Shown: positions 43,201 through 50,100, numbered from the stretch's first letter. The stretch is DNA of 64,000 nucleotides from Archilochus colubris (GCA_023079485.1 CM041092.1:16769127-16833126), one strand, 5' to 3'. The notes: generated from the sequence alone by a model not told the origin. Numbers and translations are program-made.

Positions 43201-46200
43201 TTCCATAGGAGTTCCCATCTTTGGTATAAACCTCTGCAGGGAAAAAAAAATTAAAGAAGTAGGAACAAGTTGTCTAGGGAAGGAAAGGACAGCAAAGCAT
43301 AGTTAACTGCTTGTATAGATATAGTTAAAAGCATGCAAATCTCACTTGTGGTTTTAAAACACTGTACCTTGTTATTACAGATAATATGTAGCAATGCCAG
43401 AACTGAAAGAAATGAGAGGAAAATATTTTTCTGTACTTGTACTTCAGAGTAGGTCATAACACAGCAGAAACTTGTTTCCCCTTGCTGGTAAGCTAAGGTG
43501 AAATGCAGGTGGTTTGCACAGAGTACTATGGAACAAGGGTCTAGAAATCAACACACACAGGAGAAGGAACACATTCCAAACTGGAACCTAATAGGTTCTT
43601 CAAACTGGGCACTGTCAAATGCAAAAAAAATTCTCTTCTTAAATATGGTAAAGCAAGTTTTCACCACTTCTTCCAGCAAGCATGAGATTTTAAATGAGGC
43701 TGGATTCACAGGCAAGTCAATAGACTGGCAGAGCAAAGCAAATGGGTGGTTCTAGACAGTCCAACAAGCACAAGCCAGTAGCATGCACCAAATTTGACTT
43801 TACAGCCTACCAGCAAAGAAAATATCCTCAAATCCTGCACTTCTTTGAGCTAACAAATTCCCATCACTGTGAAGAGGACAGTTCTGATAGAAGGTGGTTG
43901 GTATTTTATAATTAAAAGGATCTCAATAAAATACAAGAGAAAGAATTTAAATGTGCTAAAAATGCCACTTAGCAACACAACCTCTGCAGTTGTGCATATT
44001 TACTTTTATTAACTGCTTTCATTAAAACCAGTTAAAGTTTCATTCATGAATATCAATATCTCTGTAGAGCAAAACATTATCCCGCTTTACTGATCAATCT
44101 TTTCATACTACTAATTTTAAGGATTTATTGGCATAGGCATACAGCAACAAGCCCTTAACAAACAAAAAATCCTCCAAACCCCTGTGCCAACTTACCATGG
44201 TAAGGATACTGACATACATCATCAGAAGAACTGTTGCTTCTCCACTGGTCAGTTGCATTTATGCTTGCAGTTACATAAGTACTCTTGACAGTCACTTTGT
44301 ACTGAGATGCACCAAAGATAGAAGCATCAGCACATCGCCACCACAGCATTAGTTCTGAGTTACAATCAACCATTTTCAGTCGAGACAGCGCTTTGGTGAA
44401 TATATCAAGTCCCAGGCACTGCTTGGATCCCAAATGAAAGAGGCGATTCTGGGATACCCATTTCCATAAAGTTTCACTTGTCTCCTTGCAGTCATCTATC
44501 ACTATCCGTGAGTTTTTAACTTGTATGCACTTGTTGAGTGTGTCATGGCGAATGGTAAAAGTACTGCTGCCTGTAAAAGAACAAACAAATGTCCACATAA
44601 GAATATGATTCAGTATCACTTTCACAGGGCATTAATTTTTAAAAGTATAATCACATTCTGAGACAGGCTACCAGAAAAGTACAGCATCTCTTGTTTGTAT
44701 ATCATAGGCCATTATCTTCTGTATGTGACACTTTAAGTACATTTTCCTGCTCTTTGCTTCTAGGAGGAAAAAAAAAAATCTCTTTTAAAGTCATCATAAA
44801 ATGAGGGAAAATAAAATTGCTCTGCTTTCAAAGTAAAATCCTATCAATGAGAATTCTTCCTTTAATTTTAACATGTGCTGATTGGATCAACGTCAAAAAA
44901 TTTGCAAGCTTACTAGGAAAAGACTCTTGTCTTTATGCCTCCGCATCTGCAAATGCTTTGACACACAGAAGGCACCATAAAACATAATTAATTAATAACC
45001 TTCAGTAAGCATTTAAAAAAAAACCAACAAAACTCTTTATGATACACAGAATGATAGGCTCATATGTGAACCAGTTTGAGTGCAGCTGCAGTGTTACTAA
45101 AATAACTGACACTACTTTTGGGAGACTTTTAGAATTAAGATCTCACAAAAGACACCACACAAAAATTAAAAGTATGATTTTCAAAATAATATGGGAAATC
45201 TAGTTCCATTTTCAGAAAAAAAAAAAAAAAAAAGAAAGAAAAAGAAAAAAAATTGACAAAGTGTTTTATACAACCTTAAAAAGATACAGATCACGCTATG
45301 GACACAAACTGACACCTCTGCCAGGTGAAGGACACCTCGATGACAAGTAACAGTAGTTTTAAGCTAACAAAGAAAAAAAAGCCTTAAAACTACATTTATG
45401 GCACAATAGATGGCCCCACAGCATGAAACTTTGACTAGCCAGGCTGAAATGGACCTTGGCTGTCCCAGACCAATAAAGCTATTACTCAGCTGTTTAAATA
45501 AGGAATCTGCTGAGTAGTATTTTGTCTTTAATAGTAATGCACTGTCAATCACATTCCTACTGTGTTTTTTTAAATATGACTTAATAATAGGTTTGGCTGA
45601 AGAGCAAGGAAAATATTCAGTGTTGTTATATAGTGAATTTTACCACTACTTCCCAGTATACTCATGAATTTTCCACTGTTCAAGTGCCAAATATTTTCTA
45701 AATAGTATTGAAGTCATCAAACTGTAAAGAAGAATCTCTAAGTTAGCCAACTTACTGGAGTGACTTTTTCTACATAGCACATTTTAACCAAACACCTTTT
45801 CCGTCCTCTCTTTTAACTAAATAAGACATTTTAACAACCAAATCTGCCTTTGTCATATCATTTTACCCTGTGCTTTTTCACCACAGTAGCTGCTTTTTGC
45901 TTTTTATTCTTTCCTCTCGACTTTCTTCTTCTTTTCAATTTCTTATGACACGTTCTCAGCCTCTTCTCAGTTCCTCCTGTTTCTCATTCTCCTTTCACTT
46001 CTTGTCACACAATTCTCACTCTGACATCAAGACAAAAATCCCTTTTTTAAAACTTCCCGAGAAAAAATGCCGATACTGCCTCACCAAATCTCCCTGCACA
46101 GCAACGCATTAGTACCAGCGCTCAGTTACTCCAACACTTTTGCTACAAAGTTTCAACCTGACATCTTCAGCTACAAATCTGAGACTGTTACTGTCAAAGG

Positions 46201-46951
46201 ATTCAATAATGTGTGAGGTGCAACTTCATGGCGAGGAGCTGAACCTGTTTCCCAGCAGCTCTCACCCCGCTGGCCGCTTTGGCACGCAAGATTTTGTTCG
46301 ACGTGAAATTTCCCACCTGCTCCAAGCTCGGCTCGGGCAACCTCCGGCCCCTCCCACCATAAAGCTGCGAATAAACGGGTCGGCTGGACGCGGGCAGGGG
46401 ACCTGCTGGAGCTCGGGTTATTTCTCCTCTCAAGGTAACAGGCCAAAGGCCTCTCCTCGTTCCCTTCCCCGCTCCGCGCCGCACCCCACCGCCCCGCCAG
46501 CCCGGCGCTGCCCCAGCTCGGGGCACCGGGAATGTGGCACCCGGGGGCGGCGGGAGAGCTGCCGGTTTCCCGACACCCCCGCCGGAGAGCACGGGCCGGG
46601 AGGGAGGTTCGGAGCTTCTTTTTCCTTCTTTTTCCGCTCCTCCTTGTAAGTTTCCCACGTTGTTTCAACGCAGTTGGACTTTGCCAACCAACGCAATCCC
46701 CCGAGGTGCCGGGAACCGTCGGGGCGAAAGGGCCCCTAATCTCCCCGCGCCGCCTTTCCCTATCCCCAGCGCCCGCGGGGTCACAAAAGAGCCTTCCGCG
46801 CTTCTTGCTCCGCAGCGCACTCGCGCAGCGCCTACCCCCCTCCCCAAGGTGTGGCGCCCGGTTTACCTGAGGGGTCCCGGCGGGCCGCGCAGCAGACGAG
46901 GAGCCAGGCGAGGCCACAGGCGGCCAGGCAGAGCCCCGCCGGCCGGGCCAT
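2631..46951 (-). CDS. LY75: LY75 (DEC-205/CD205) endocytic receptor, complete gene, 35 coding exons
   Basis: This encodes a type I membrane receptor that captures antigen and delivers it to late endosomes for presentation; in mammals it is found on dendritic cells and thymic epithelium. Joining the 35 exons listed below gives 1730 residues with every phase consistent. The order is signal peptide (about 1-23), ricin-B (about 31-150), FN2 (about 160-207), ten CTLDs (about 215-1667), membrane helix (about 1676-1697) and cytoplasmic tail (1698-1730). It aligns with recalled human LY75 throughout; for example the CTLD10-TM junction reads RVVCKAPTG against human RVVCKVPLG, and the tail FSSVHY against FSSVRY. 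Ten CTLDs rule out MRC1, MRC2 and PLA2R1, which have eight. Only CTLD2 keeps an EPN sugar-site triplet, and its WND partner is absent, so calcium-dependent sugar binding is unlikely, as in mammals. All introns look GT-AG except the GC-AG intron after exon 3. Individual exon ends are inferred from splice consensus and phase, not from transcripts. Confidence 0.97.
3762..3929 (-). CDS. LY75: LY75 exon 34: CTLD10, C-terminal part
   Basis: Encodes [38 protein letters not shown] and SRVVCKAPT, closing CTLD10. Human LY75 has QSWSWLDGSEVTFVKWENK. In humans this exon is the splice origin of the LY75-CD302 fusion transcript; CD302 is not in this window. Confidence 0.96.
4372..4494 (-). CDS. LY75: LY75 exon 33: CTLD10, core
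   Basis: Encodes [20 protein letters not shown] and [10 protein letters not shown]. Human LY75 has SATIVSIKDEDENKFVSRLM and VWLGLSQHS. It is 123 nt with phase 1 at both ends, the same size as exon 28, which encodes the matching part of CTLD8. Confidence 0.94.
5633..5800 (-). CDS. LY75: LY75 exon 32: CTLD10, N-terminal part
   Basis: Encodes [20 protein letters not shown] and [20 protein letters not shown]. Human LY75 has SRCPAAKENGSRWIQYKGHC. A sequon (NYS) is visible. Phase 1 at both ends. Confidence 0.94.
6319..6493 (-). CDS. LY75: LY75 exon 31: CTLD9, C-terminal part
   Basis: Encodes [37 protein letters not shown] and [10 protein letters not shown]. Human LY75 has FEWSDGSTFDYIPWKG and GNCVLLDPKGTWKHEKC. 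Sequons NTT and NRT are present. Confidence 0.95.
6520..6550. repeat. 13-bp perfect hairpin just upstream of exon 31
   Basis: TTTAAACCACAGC and its exact complement flank a 5-base loop. It lies 27 to 57 bases upstream of the exon 31 acceptor, the zone where a branch point is expected. Confidence 0.6.
6744..6951. repeat. 94-bp-arm palindrome (foldback element) in LY75 intron 30
   Basis: The left arm (6744-6837) and right arm (6858-6951) are inverted copies of exactly 94 bases with about six mismatches, around a 20-base spacer. The outer ends read CTGTAGTGAAATAAGG. TGTG directly abuts both sides (6740-6743 and 6952-6955), which may be a target duplication. No open frame is carried. This could be a MITE-like non-autonomous transposon or a foldback repeat; I cannot assign a family. 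Confidence 0.85.
7432..7652 (-). CDS. LY75: LY75 exon 30: CTLD9, N-terminal and core
   Basis: Encodes [40 protein letters not shown] and [12 protein letters not shown]. Human LY75 has VIQKKVTWYEALNMC and QLFLEDIVKRDGFPLWVGL. It ends in phase 0 at CATGAT/GTAAGT. Confidence 0.96.
8031..8225 (-). CDS. LY75: LY75 exon 29: CTLD8, C-terminal part
   Basis: Encodes [36 protein letters not shown] and YSILACKIE. Human LY75 has FLAGLSTDGFWDIQ and [12 protein letters not shown]-rich microsatellite starts about 30 bases upstream of its acceptor. Confidence 0.95.
8258..8297. repeat. CA/TA microsatellite
   Basis: An interrupted CA repeat with a short TATA segment, in LY75 intron 28 close to the exon 29 acceptor. 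On the gene strand it is a TG repeat within the region upstream of the acceptor. Confidence 0.9.
8689..8811 (-). CDS. LY75: LY75 exon 28: CTLD8, core
   Basis: Encodes [20 protein letters not shown] and [14 protein letters not shown], the helix-2 and WLGV core of CTLD8. Human LY75 has ILSIRDEKENNFVLEQL. It is 123 nt, phase 1 at both ends. Confidence 0.94.
9760..9921 (-). CDS. LY75: LY75 exon 27: CTLD8, N-terminal part
   Basis: Encodes [20 protein letters not shown] and [20 protein letters not shown]. Human LY75 has NTPWIPFQNCCYNFIITKNR. It begins and ends in phase 1. Confidence 0.95.
11057..11225 (-). CDS. LY75: LY75 exon 26: CTLD7, C-terminal part
   Basis: Encodes [36 protein letters not shown] and RGAICYTSE. 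Human LY75 has [17 protein letters not shown] longer open frame exists here in another reading, but only this one joins its neighbours. Confidence 0.94.
12058..12284 (-). CDS. LY75: LY75 exon 25: CTLD7, N-terminal and core
   Basis: Encodes [51 protein letters not shown] and [10 protein letters not shown]. Human LY75 has [20 protein letters not shown] and LWIGLFSQD. Two sequons (NQT, NET) precede the domain. Confidence 0.95.
12554..12710 (+). mobile_element. CR1 LINE 3' fragment
   Basis: The sequence runs from a GAGTCTCCTTCCCTGAAGAC-like segment through GACTAGATGACCTTTTGAGG to the diagnostic tail TTCTATGATTCTATGAT. It is a 5'-truncated copy in LY75 intron 24, antisense to the gene. Confidence 0.9.
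13685..13770 (+). mobile_element. Possible decayed CR1 3' end
   Basis: The phrase GAGGTCCTTTCCAACCTTAA resembles the last bases of CR1 before its short tail repeats, but the octamer tail is lost. It lies in LY75 intron 24, about 1 kb from the clear CR1 copy there. Confidence 0.35.
14808..14937 (-). CDS. LY75: LY75 exon 24: CTLD6, C-terminal part
   Basis: Encodes [20 protein letters not shown] and [17 protein letters not shown], closing CTLD6. The TWNFT sequon motif is shared with human LY75 (GTWNFTSC). It ends in phase 1. Confidence 0.94.
15603..15763 (-). CDS. LY75: LY75 exon 23: CTLD6, core
   Basis: Encodes [37 protein letters not shown] and GRLRKIPLD. The SNFHPLL and GRLR motifs match human LY75. 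It ends in phase 0 at CTGGAT/GTAAGT. Confidence 0.94.
17696..17801 (-). CDS. LY75: LY75 exon 22: CTLD6, N-terminal part
   Basis: Encodes [19 protein letters not shown] and [14 protein letters not shown]. Human LY75 reads CFLKIKPVSLTFSQA. Phase 0 start at TTACAG/TGT; phase 1 end. Confidence 0.93.
18046..18495 (+). mobile_element. CR1 LINE 3' fragment, about 450 bp
   Basis: The copy carries the C-terminal end of the CR1 reverse transcriptase frame ([20 protein letters not shown], then [19 protein letters not shown]) and the 3' UTR ending TTCTATGATTCTATGA. The frame is open over 114 codons, so the copy is rather young. It is in LY75 intron 21, antisense to the gene. Confidence 0.95.
19272..19408 (-). 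CDS. LY75: LY75 exon 21: end of CTLD5 and start of CTLD6
   Basis: Encodes [20 protein letters not shown], a linker, then [13 protein letters not shown]. Human LY75 has [13 protein letters not shown]. The NAS sequon is in the linker. It ends in phase 0 at AATAAG/GTATAG. Confidence 0.94.
19651..20685. repeat. Local duplication, copy A (interrupted by CR1)
   Basis: 19651-19696 plus 20584-20685 together match 21893-22040. Shared stretches include AGGCAGAGA, AATGAAATAAGAT, AGAGGGTGTGT and GGAATCCTTT. Similarity ends abruptly on the right side beyond GAGAGCAT/GAAGAGCAT. Confidence 0.75.
19697..20583 (+). mobile_element. CR1 LINE fragment, about 890 bp
   Basis: It begins within reverse transcriptase (GATGATTTAGATGAGGGG) and ends with TTCCATGATTCTATGA. 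Frame pieces include [32 protein letters not shown] and [19 protein letters not shown], broken by frameshifts. It lies in LY75 intron 20 and is inserted into one copy of a local duplication, whose other copy shows the empty site. Confidence 0.95.
21323..21399 (-). CDS. LY75: LY75 exon 20: CTLD5, loop
   Basis: Encodes [20 protein letters not shown] and KNWYR. Human LY75 has HRFPVTFGEECLYMSAKTW here, so this is one of the most divergent stretches. Two AGs seven bases apart compete as acceptor. Only the upstream one (CCAG/TTTACAG) keeps the frame into exon 21. Confidence 0.86.
21893..22040. repeat. Local duplication, copy B (uninterrupted)
   Basis: This 148-base segment in LY75 intron 19 matches copy A, with exon 20 lying between the two. 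It reads straight through AATAAGATGATTTTTCAT where copy A carries the CR1. Confidence 0.75.
22479..22543 (-). CDS. LY75: LY75 exon 19: CTLD5, core
   Basis: Encodes [20 protein letters not shown] and SP. CTLD5 lacks the WIGL consensus and has WWLKF instead; human LY75 has QKWWIRI, so this divergence is old. The exon ends in phase 2. Confidence 0.9.
23641..23816 (-). CDS. LY75: LY75 exon 18: CTLD5, N-terminal part
   Basis: Encodes [20 protein letters not shown] and [20 protein letters not shown]. Human LY75 has AGIHGPPLIIEGSEYWFVAD at the same place. It ends LSQIEK in phase 0 before GTAAGG. Confidence 0.95.
24086..24121 (-). CDS. LY75: LY75 exon 17: 36-nt linker microexon
   Basis: Encodes [11 protein letters not shown] between CTLD4 and CTLD5, matching human RTPKTPDWYNP. 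It has a good pyrimidine tract (TTTTCTTCTGGACAG) and a GTAAAC donor. Phase 1 at both ends means skipping would leave frame intact. Confidence 0.93.
24972..25095 (-). CDS. LY75: LY75 exon 16: CTLD4, C-terminal part
   Basis: Encodes [20 protein letters not shown] and [10 protein letters not shown], closing CTLD4. Human LY75 reads [11 protein letters not shown]. It ends in phase 1 at AAAAG/GTACAC, a weaker donor than most in this gene. Confidence 0.93.
25226..25253. repeat. T28 homopolymer
   Basis: An uninterrupted run of 28 T on the plus strand (A on the gene strand), 130 bases upstream of LY75 exon 16. No retroposed body is recognised next to it. Confidence 0.9.
26514..26585 (-). CDS. LY75: LY75 exon 15: CTLD4, 72-nt exon
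   Basis: Encodes [20 protein letters not shown] and AALK (24 codons, phase 0 at both ends). Human LY75 carries the same YDIRDCAAVK motif. Because it is symmetric, skipping it would keep frame but remove a CTLD cysteine. Confidence 0.93.
27141..27222 (-). CDS. LY75: LY75 exon 14: CTLD4, WIGM core
   Basis: Encodes [20 protein letters not shown] and QWSDDKP. Human LY75 has WLWIGLNKRSPDLQGSWQW. It follows the longest intron of the gene (5.7 kb). It runs from phase 2 to phase 0. Confidence 0.94.
27223..32934 (-). other. LY75 intron 13, the largest intron
   Basis: This 5.7-kb intron separates the helix region of CTLD4 from its WIGM core. It is AT-rich. I see an AAAT-type microsatellite near 29474-29491 and a probable old CR1 remnant near 28.57-28.70 kb. 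No recognisable exon is present. Confidence 0.6.
28565..28700 (+). mobile_element. Probable old CR1/L3-type remnant
   Basis: TCAAAATTGAGAAGATATAT and GTCAGAAACTGGAAAAGGTT followed by AAGAAGTTGCTGAAG resemble the conserved CR1 3' region (RLDIRKNFF.. RHWNRLPREVV). It is too decayed for a firm call. Confidence 0.4.
32935..33077 (-). CDS. LY75: LY75 exon 13: CTLD4, helix region
   Basis: Encodes [20 protein letters not shown] and [20 protein letters not shown]. Human LY75 has [20 protein letters not shown]. The acceptor GAAG/TTCTTCC is required by phase. Using the AG 11 bases further on would begin the exon with an in-frame TGA. Confidence 0.92.
34401..34597 (-). CDS. LY75: LY75 exon 12: end of CTLD3, linker, start of CTLD4
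   Basis: Encodes [20 protein letters not shown] and KAFSVCKK, closing CTLD3, then a linker and [17 protein letters not shown], opening CTLD4. Human LY75 reads GGCVAMSTGKSVGKWEVKDC. A sequon (NGS) lies in the CTLD4 start. It ends in phase 0 at TATAAG/GTAAAA. Confidence 0.94.
34773..34945 (-). CDS. LY75: LY75 exon 11: CTLD3, core
   Basis: Encodes [36 protein letters not shown] and [11 protein letters not shown]. The WTGL core and the TNWN loop align with human FEQEYLNDLMKK and SNWNFLEP. It runs from phase 2 to phase 1. Confidence 0.93.
35309..35397 (-). CDS. LY75: LY75 exon 10: CTLD3, N-terminal part
   Basis: Encodes [20 protein letters not shown] and AQCNLTVMN, the first strand and helix of CTLD3. 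Human LY75 has GWKRHGETCYKIYEDEVPFG. The donor is GTAAAG and the exon ends in phase 2. Confidence 0.93.
36609..36719 (-). CDS. LY75: LY75 exon 9: CTLD2, C-terminal part
   Basis: Encodes [20 protein letters not shown] followed by the linker [17 protein letters not shown]. The W-R-V where a sugar-binding CTLD would have WND indicates a lost calcium site. Human LY75 has [20 protein letters not shown]. Both boundaries are phase 0. Confidence 0.95.
37624..37781 (-). CDS. LY75: LY75 exon 8: CTLD2, core with EPN triplet
   Basis: Encodes [38 protein letters not shown] and [11 protein letters not shown] is the mannose-type sugar-site triplet and occurs in no other CTLD of this protein. Human LY75 also has YWDENEPN here. 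The exon runs from phase 1 to phase 0. Confidence 0.95.
38236..38257. repeat. AAAT microsatellite
   Basis: Five to six AAAT units in LY75 intron 7, just upstream of exon 8 in genome order and about 130 bases from exon 7. Confidence 0.85.
38383..38571 (-). CDS. LY75: LY75 exon 7: CTLD2, N-terminal part
   Basis: Encodes [20 protein letters not shown] and then [21 protein letters not shown], the first half of CTLD2. Human LY75 reads DTRCDAGWLPNNGFCYLL and LISIHSLADVEVVVTKLH. Phase 1 at both ends, which picks the acceptor at 38572-38573 over the overlapping AG next to it. Confidence 0.94.
40243..40383 (-). CDS. LY75: LY75 exon 6: CTLD1, C-terminal part
   Basis: Encodes [17 protein letters not shown] and PLPYICKK, the closing cysteines of CTLD1, then the linker SLNEASSLP. 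Human LY75 has SCARMDAESGLWQSFSC at the same place. The donor is GTAGGAG and both boundaries are phase 1. Confidence 0.93.
41931..42041 (-). CDS. LY75: LY75 exon 5: CTLD1, WIGL core
   Basis: Encodes [17 protein letters not shown] through [16 protein letters not shown], the WIGL core strand and long-loop start of CTLD1. The acceptor CCAG/CTAAGG is chosen because the alternative AAG/GATGAC would put a TGA stop in frame. Confidence 0.93.
42626..42790 (-). CDS. LY75: LY75 exon 4: CTLD1, N-terminal part
   Basis: Encodes [11 protein letters not shown], then [20 protein letters not shown] and [17 protein letters not shown], the opening beta strand and helices of CTLD1. It is nearly identical in layout to human LY75 ([28 protein letters not shown]). 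Both boundaries are phase 1. Confidence 0.94.
43060..43233 (-). CDS. LY75: LY75 exon 3: fibronectin type II domain (GC donor)
   Basis: The exon encodes a single FN2 domain (residues about 154-211) with four cysteines: [20 protein letters not shown] and WGICLQP. FN2 modules of this family bind collagen-like ligands. The only donor that keeps frame with exon 4 is CCAG/GCATGT, a GC rather than GT. The nearby GT three bases on would create a stop just inside exon 4. Confidence 0.93.
44196..44570 (-). CDS. LY75: LY75 exon 2: ricin-B (beta-trefoil) domain
   Basis: This 375-nt exon encodes the whole N-terminal cysteine-rich ricin-B domain (residues about 29-153). Visible landmarks are [36 protein letters not shown] and LMLWWRC, each matching human LY75. 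It ends CQYPYH before the GTAAGT donor. In the mannose receptor the equivalent domain binds sulphated sugars; whether this one does cannot be read from the sequence. Confidence 0.95.
44571..46866 (-). other. LY75 intron 1
   Basis: A 2.3-kb intron. The promoter-proximal 590 bases are CpG-rich; the rest is AT-rich with an A-rich tract at 45216-45252. A sequence close to an NF-kappaB site (GAAATTTCCC, one mismatch to consensus) lies near 46304-46313. No further exon is seen. Confidence 0.6.
45216..45252. repeat. A-rich tract
   Basis: A18 followed by GAAA units, in LY75 intron 1. It could be the remnant tail of a retroposon, but no body is recognised. Confidence 0.8.
46867..46951 (-). CDS. LY75: LY75 exon 1: start codon and signal peptide
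   Basis: The ATG sits at 46951 in the context GGAGGGATGG. The 28 full codons begin MARPAG, run through a hydrophobic core ([15 protein letters not shown]) and end ARRDPS before a GTAAAC donor. Cleavage is probably near CCAA/RRD. The exon ends after one base of a codon (phase 1). It lies inside the CpG island, as expected for a first exon. No other in-frame upstream start was needed. Confidence 0.93.
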
Positions 46952-47056
46952 CCCTCCGCGGCGCGCAGGCTGCGCGGAGCGGGCGCGCGGCCGGGCTCGC
47001 TCTGCTGGAGCGTCGCGGCCGCCGCCGGCTGTCCCGGACAGCGAGCAGGAGACAGG

Positions 47057-47061
47057 ATTGG
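47057..47061 (-). promoter_or_regulatory. CCAAT box upstream of LY75
   Basis: ATTGG on the plus strand reads CCAAT on the gene strand, 106 bases before the start codon and within the CpG island. An NF-Y site is plausible from position and sequence but is a five-base match only. Confidence 0.4.
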
Positions 47062-47124
47062 CCTGGCCCGGGGAGCGTCACTTGTTGCTAGGAGAGGAGC
47101 GGCGCCGAGTTTGCGGAGAGCGGC

Positions 47125-47143
47125 GGGGCGGGGCTGGGCTGGG
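47125..47143 (+). promoter_or_regulatory. GC box overlapping a G-quadruplex motif
   Basis: Four G runs (47125-47128, 47130-47133, 47136-47138, 47141-47143) are separated by loops of one or two bases, a strong G-quadruplex pattern. It also contains GGGGCGGGG, an Sp1/KLF site. It lies on the strand that is template for LY75, about 175 bases upstream of the ATG. Confidence 0.6.
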
Positions 47144-47170
47144 TTGAGGCGGAGGGGAAGGACCGGTCCC

Positions 47171-50100
47171 GGCTGGAGCTGGAGTAGGGATGAAGGGAGT
47201 GAAGCACAGGGAAGGTAATCGCAAGTGGGGGAAAAAAAAAAAAAGGAAACCGTGGGCAAAGTGAAAGCAAAATGAACAGGGGAAAGAAAAAAGGTAAAAA
47301 GGAAAAGTGAAAGGACAGCAGAAGAAAAAAATGAGGAAAAGATAAGGAAAAACAATAATAAAGAGAATAAAGACAACACTACCAACAACAATAAACAGAA
47401 AAATAGAAAAGCAAACCTGATTATTGCAATGATGTAGTTAAATAAATAAATGAAAGTATTTTAGAAGTTCAGTTGGGAAAGAAAGTGAAAGTTTAAGTGC
47501 TAATGGTGAAGAAAATCAAAAAGTAGAGAGAATATAAACCAAAATTAATGAATAATAGCAGACACTGAAGTAAAATGCATAAAAATAGCTCAAATAACAT
47601 ATTTCTAAAAGTTAGCTTGTGACCCTCATCCCCCTCTGTCTGCAAGGCCATGTGAGGGCCACGCTGCCATTCCCAGGGCAGGGCCCAAGCGGTGAGACAT
47701 GTGGCCAGTCCCACAGGGCAGGGGCCAAGGTGTCTCTGCCCTGCTGAGGAGCTGGCCAAGGGTAGTCTGGTGTCACCCGTGGGGCCTTCTGTGCAGAAGC
47801 TGTGCTTTGTGTCAGGGTCATTGGCAGCAGGTGCCTGGCTAGGGTCCACAGCCCTCACCACCATGGGAACCCCCATGGCCAGGTGTCATATCCCTCCCAT
47901 ATTTGTGCACAGGAGTCACCTGGACCTTTGTGCAGCTGGAGAAGCAAGAGAAGTGGGCCAGGAAACCTTGCCATACTTTCTAAGAGTTTTCTGGTAGCTA
48001 GCAGCTGAAATTGAAATTATCTGATCTTTTTCTGCCAGGAAAGGAGGAGGAGGGGATGATTGGGAGCAGTTGAAAACACTGTTGCTGAGAAAATGATGAT
48101 GCTGGCTACAGGAAGTTACAGAAATCAAAAATAAAAACACAAAGACATGGAGAATCAGGTCACCTGAATGAGGAAAAGAGAAAGGGAAACTGATGGAAAG
48201 TTTGTAAAATAAAATCATGTCTGTTTACAGCTGCACATCAGGTGATTCTGTACTGACCTGGAAAAGCTGTATTGCTTGAATGCCAGCCTGCAAGAAAGCA
48301 CTTGTGAAGTCACAAGAACAAATACTTTTGGCGAGGAAAATCTATTTTTATTGTACTTGGAGGAGTAGGCATTCAGGGAAAGAAATCCTAGATTTTCTTA
48401 TAGATGGGGAGTGCCACTTGCAGTCTGTATTATGCAGTTCAACTGTACCCATCACGTAGGTATCTGGGCATCAGGGGAACACAGGAACTGAGGGTGTGCC
48501 AGGCTGGGATTTGAGTGGAAAGACAGTGAAAAAAAACAGGCATCTGTAAGTGAGCAAATGTTCTCTCCTGCTGGAAACCGCAGACCAAGACCTGGCTGCC
48601 AAGGCAGGAGCTGCCTGAAAAATCAGAAATTGGGTTCAGACAGAGAGGGGTCCATAGCTGCAGCAAAATCAAAGCTGTGCTACCAGAAATGGTTCGTTTT
48701 GTGGAAGAGCAAAGCTTTAAATCCTCCACGCAAAGAGTGGGAGGCAGAAATTCCCTACTGATGAGCCTGATACAAAAGCAAGCTATTGAAACTAAAATTA
48801 AATATGTGGTGGGATGGTGTGTCTCTTTTTTAATAAAACATCATAATAAGAAGCAGGAGGTGTGAATCCTGCATCTCCATGAATGTTTTCCACATTTATG
48901 CTATTTTCAGTGTAATAACTCACTGTCCCAGTTTTGGTATGGAGAGTAGCAGAAAGTTTAACTTTGAAATTATTAGCATGCAGTGCTTATTTACTGAGCA
49001 TACGCCAGAAAGTCTGAAATTAACTACATCCTATTTACCAAACATGTATCAGCAAATAGGTGTATTGATAGAGGGGAGGTTCTCTTAAAGTACCTTAACA
49101 TATAAAACATATGGTCTGCAATGTGCACTTCCAAGCTGAGGTTCCTTTTTGTGAATCTGTTCATAAAATGCCATGCTGGATCACACAGGATCAGGCTCTG
49201 ATGCTGACTCAAAAATTTAAAACTGCACAAGGATAGGAGAGATCACTGTTTGCAGTGGTGCCTCAGTTTCAGCTTTGTGTTCATGTGCATGCCCTATGCT
49301 AAAAGTTTGTCCTCCGTAAGAAGAAATACCCATTTTTGGGTATTTCCCAGAATGGTGAGTTCACCAACATACATGACTTCTCTCGGCCCCTAGCCAAGCA
49401 GCAGGCAGCACATACTTCACACCTATGCAATTCCTTTGTTAAAGTGCTTTATGCACAAAACAAGTAGTCAGTGTTTTGATGACAGAAATTTAAAAAATAA
49501 GAGGCTATATTGAAAATCACATGAAAACATGTACTACTGTATCTTTATATCAAGAATTTTTTTAAAAGCCTGAACACAATTATTGCTTGGTTTTGTGGGT
49601 TTTTTGTTGTTGTTGTTGGGGTTTTTTGGTTTTTTTTCCCCTTTGTCTTTTATTAAGATTAAAAAAAGTTAGTTACAATGTTTTGTGGTCTAGAAATGAT
49701 CAATTAAAACCTAACGTGTTTATTAACCTTCTGTGGACTTGCGAAGTGTCTCTGTGGCTAACCAAATTTTGTGCACTCTGATGCCCCACAGTCCCCTGCT
49801 AAGGCAAAGAACTGTCAGGCTACCTGGCTATCTGTGTAGGGAGAAATACTCTTTGACAACACTGATCTTTGCAGGACACACTGACACGGAGACCAGTGCT
49901 ACAGGAATTAAAAGAAAATGAGTGCTGATTAGTTCTGCATAAGACTGCTACATGCAGTTGGCATGCAGCTGGAGAGGAGAACTAGGAAAGCCATCTTGTT
50001 CCTCTCCTCTTCCAGTATCTTTCTTGTGGCCAAAAAGATGAAAAGTTTCCACACATCTCTTCTTAGGAGAGCCAGCTTTCAAAGGCAGTATCTCAAACAG

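Larger units (their letters stand above)
46280..47170 (-). promoter_or_regulatory. LY75: CpG-island promoter of LY75
   Basis: The stretch is very rich in G+C and CpG compared with the AT-rich DNA on both sides. It covers exon 1, the start of intron 1 and about 200 bases upstream of the ATG. No TATA box is seen at a useful distance, which fits a dispersed CpG-island promoter. A CCAAT box on the gene strand (47057-47061) and an Sp1-type GC box (47125-47133) lie 106 and about 175 bases upstream of the ATG. The exact transcription start is unknown. Confidence 0.8.

Noticed and set aside
2631..46951. PLA2R1 (avian FcRY), MRC1 or MRC2 as the identity of the gene
   Set aside because: These have eight lectin domains and different tails. 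This gene has ten, plus FSSV-H-Y and exon-by-exon similarity to LY75.
46140..47147. Several plus-strand open frames in the same GC-rich island (up to 185 codons)
   Set aside because: They overlap one another and are Arg/Pro/Ala-rich with no motif, typical of chance frames in a CpG island.
46171..47391. A 406-codon minus-strand open frame across the CpG island
   Set aside because: It is open because GC-rich DNA has few stops. It is low-complexity (Ser/Leu/Phe then Arg/Pro/Ala), overlaps LY75 exon 1 in another frame and contains no domain.
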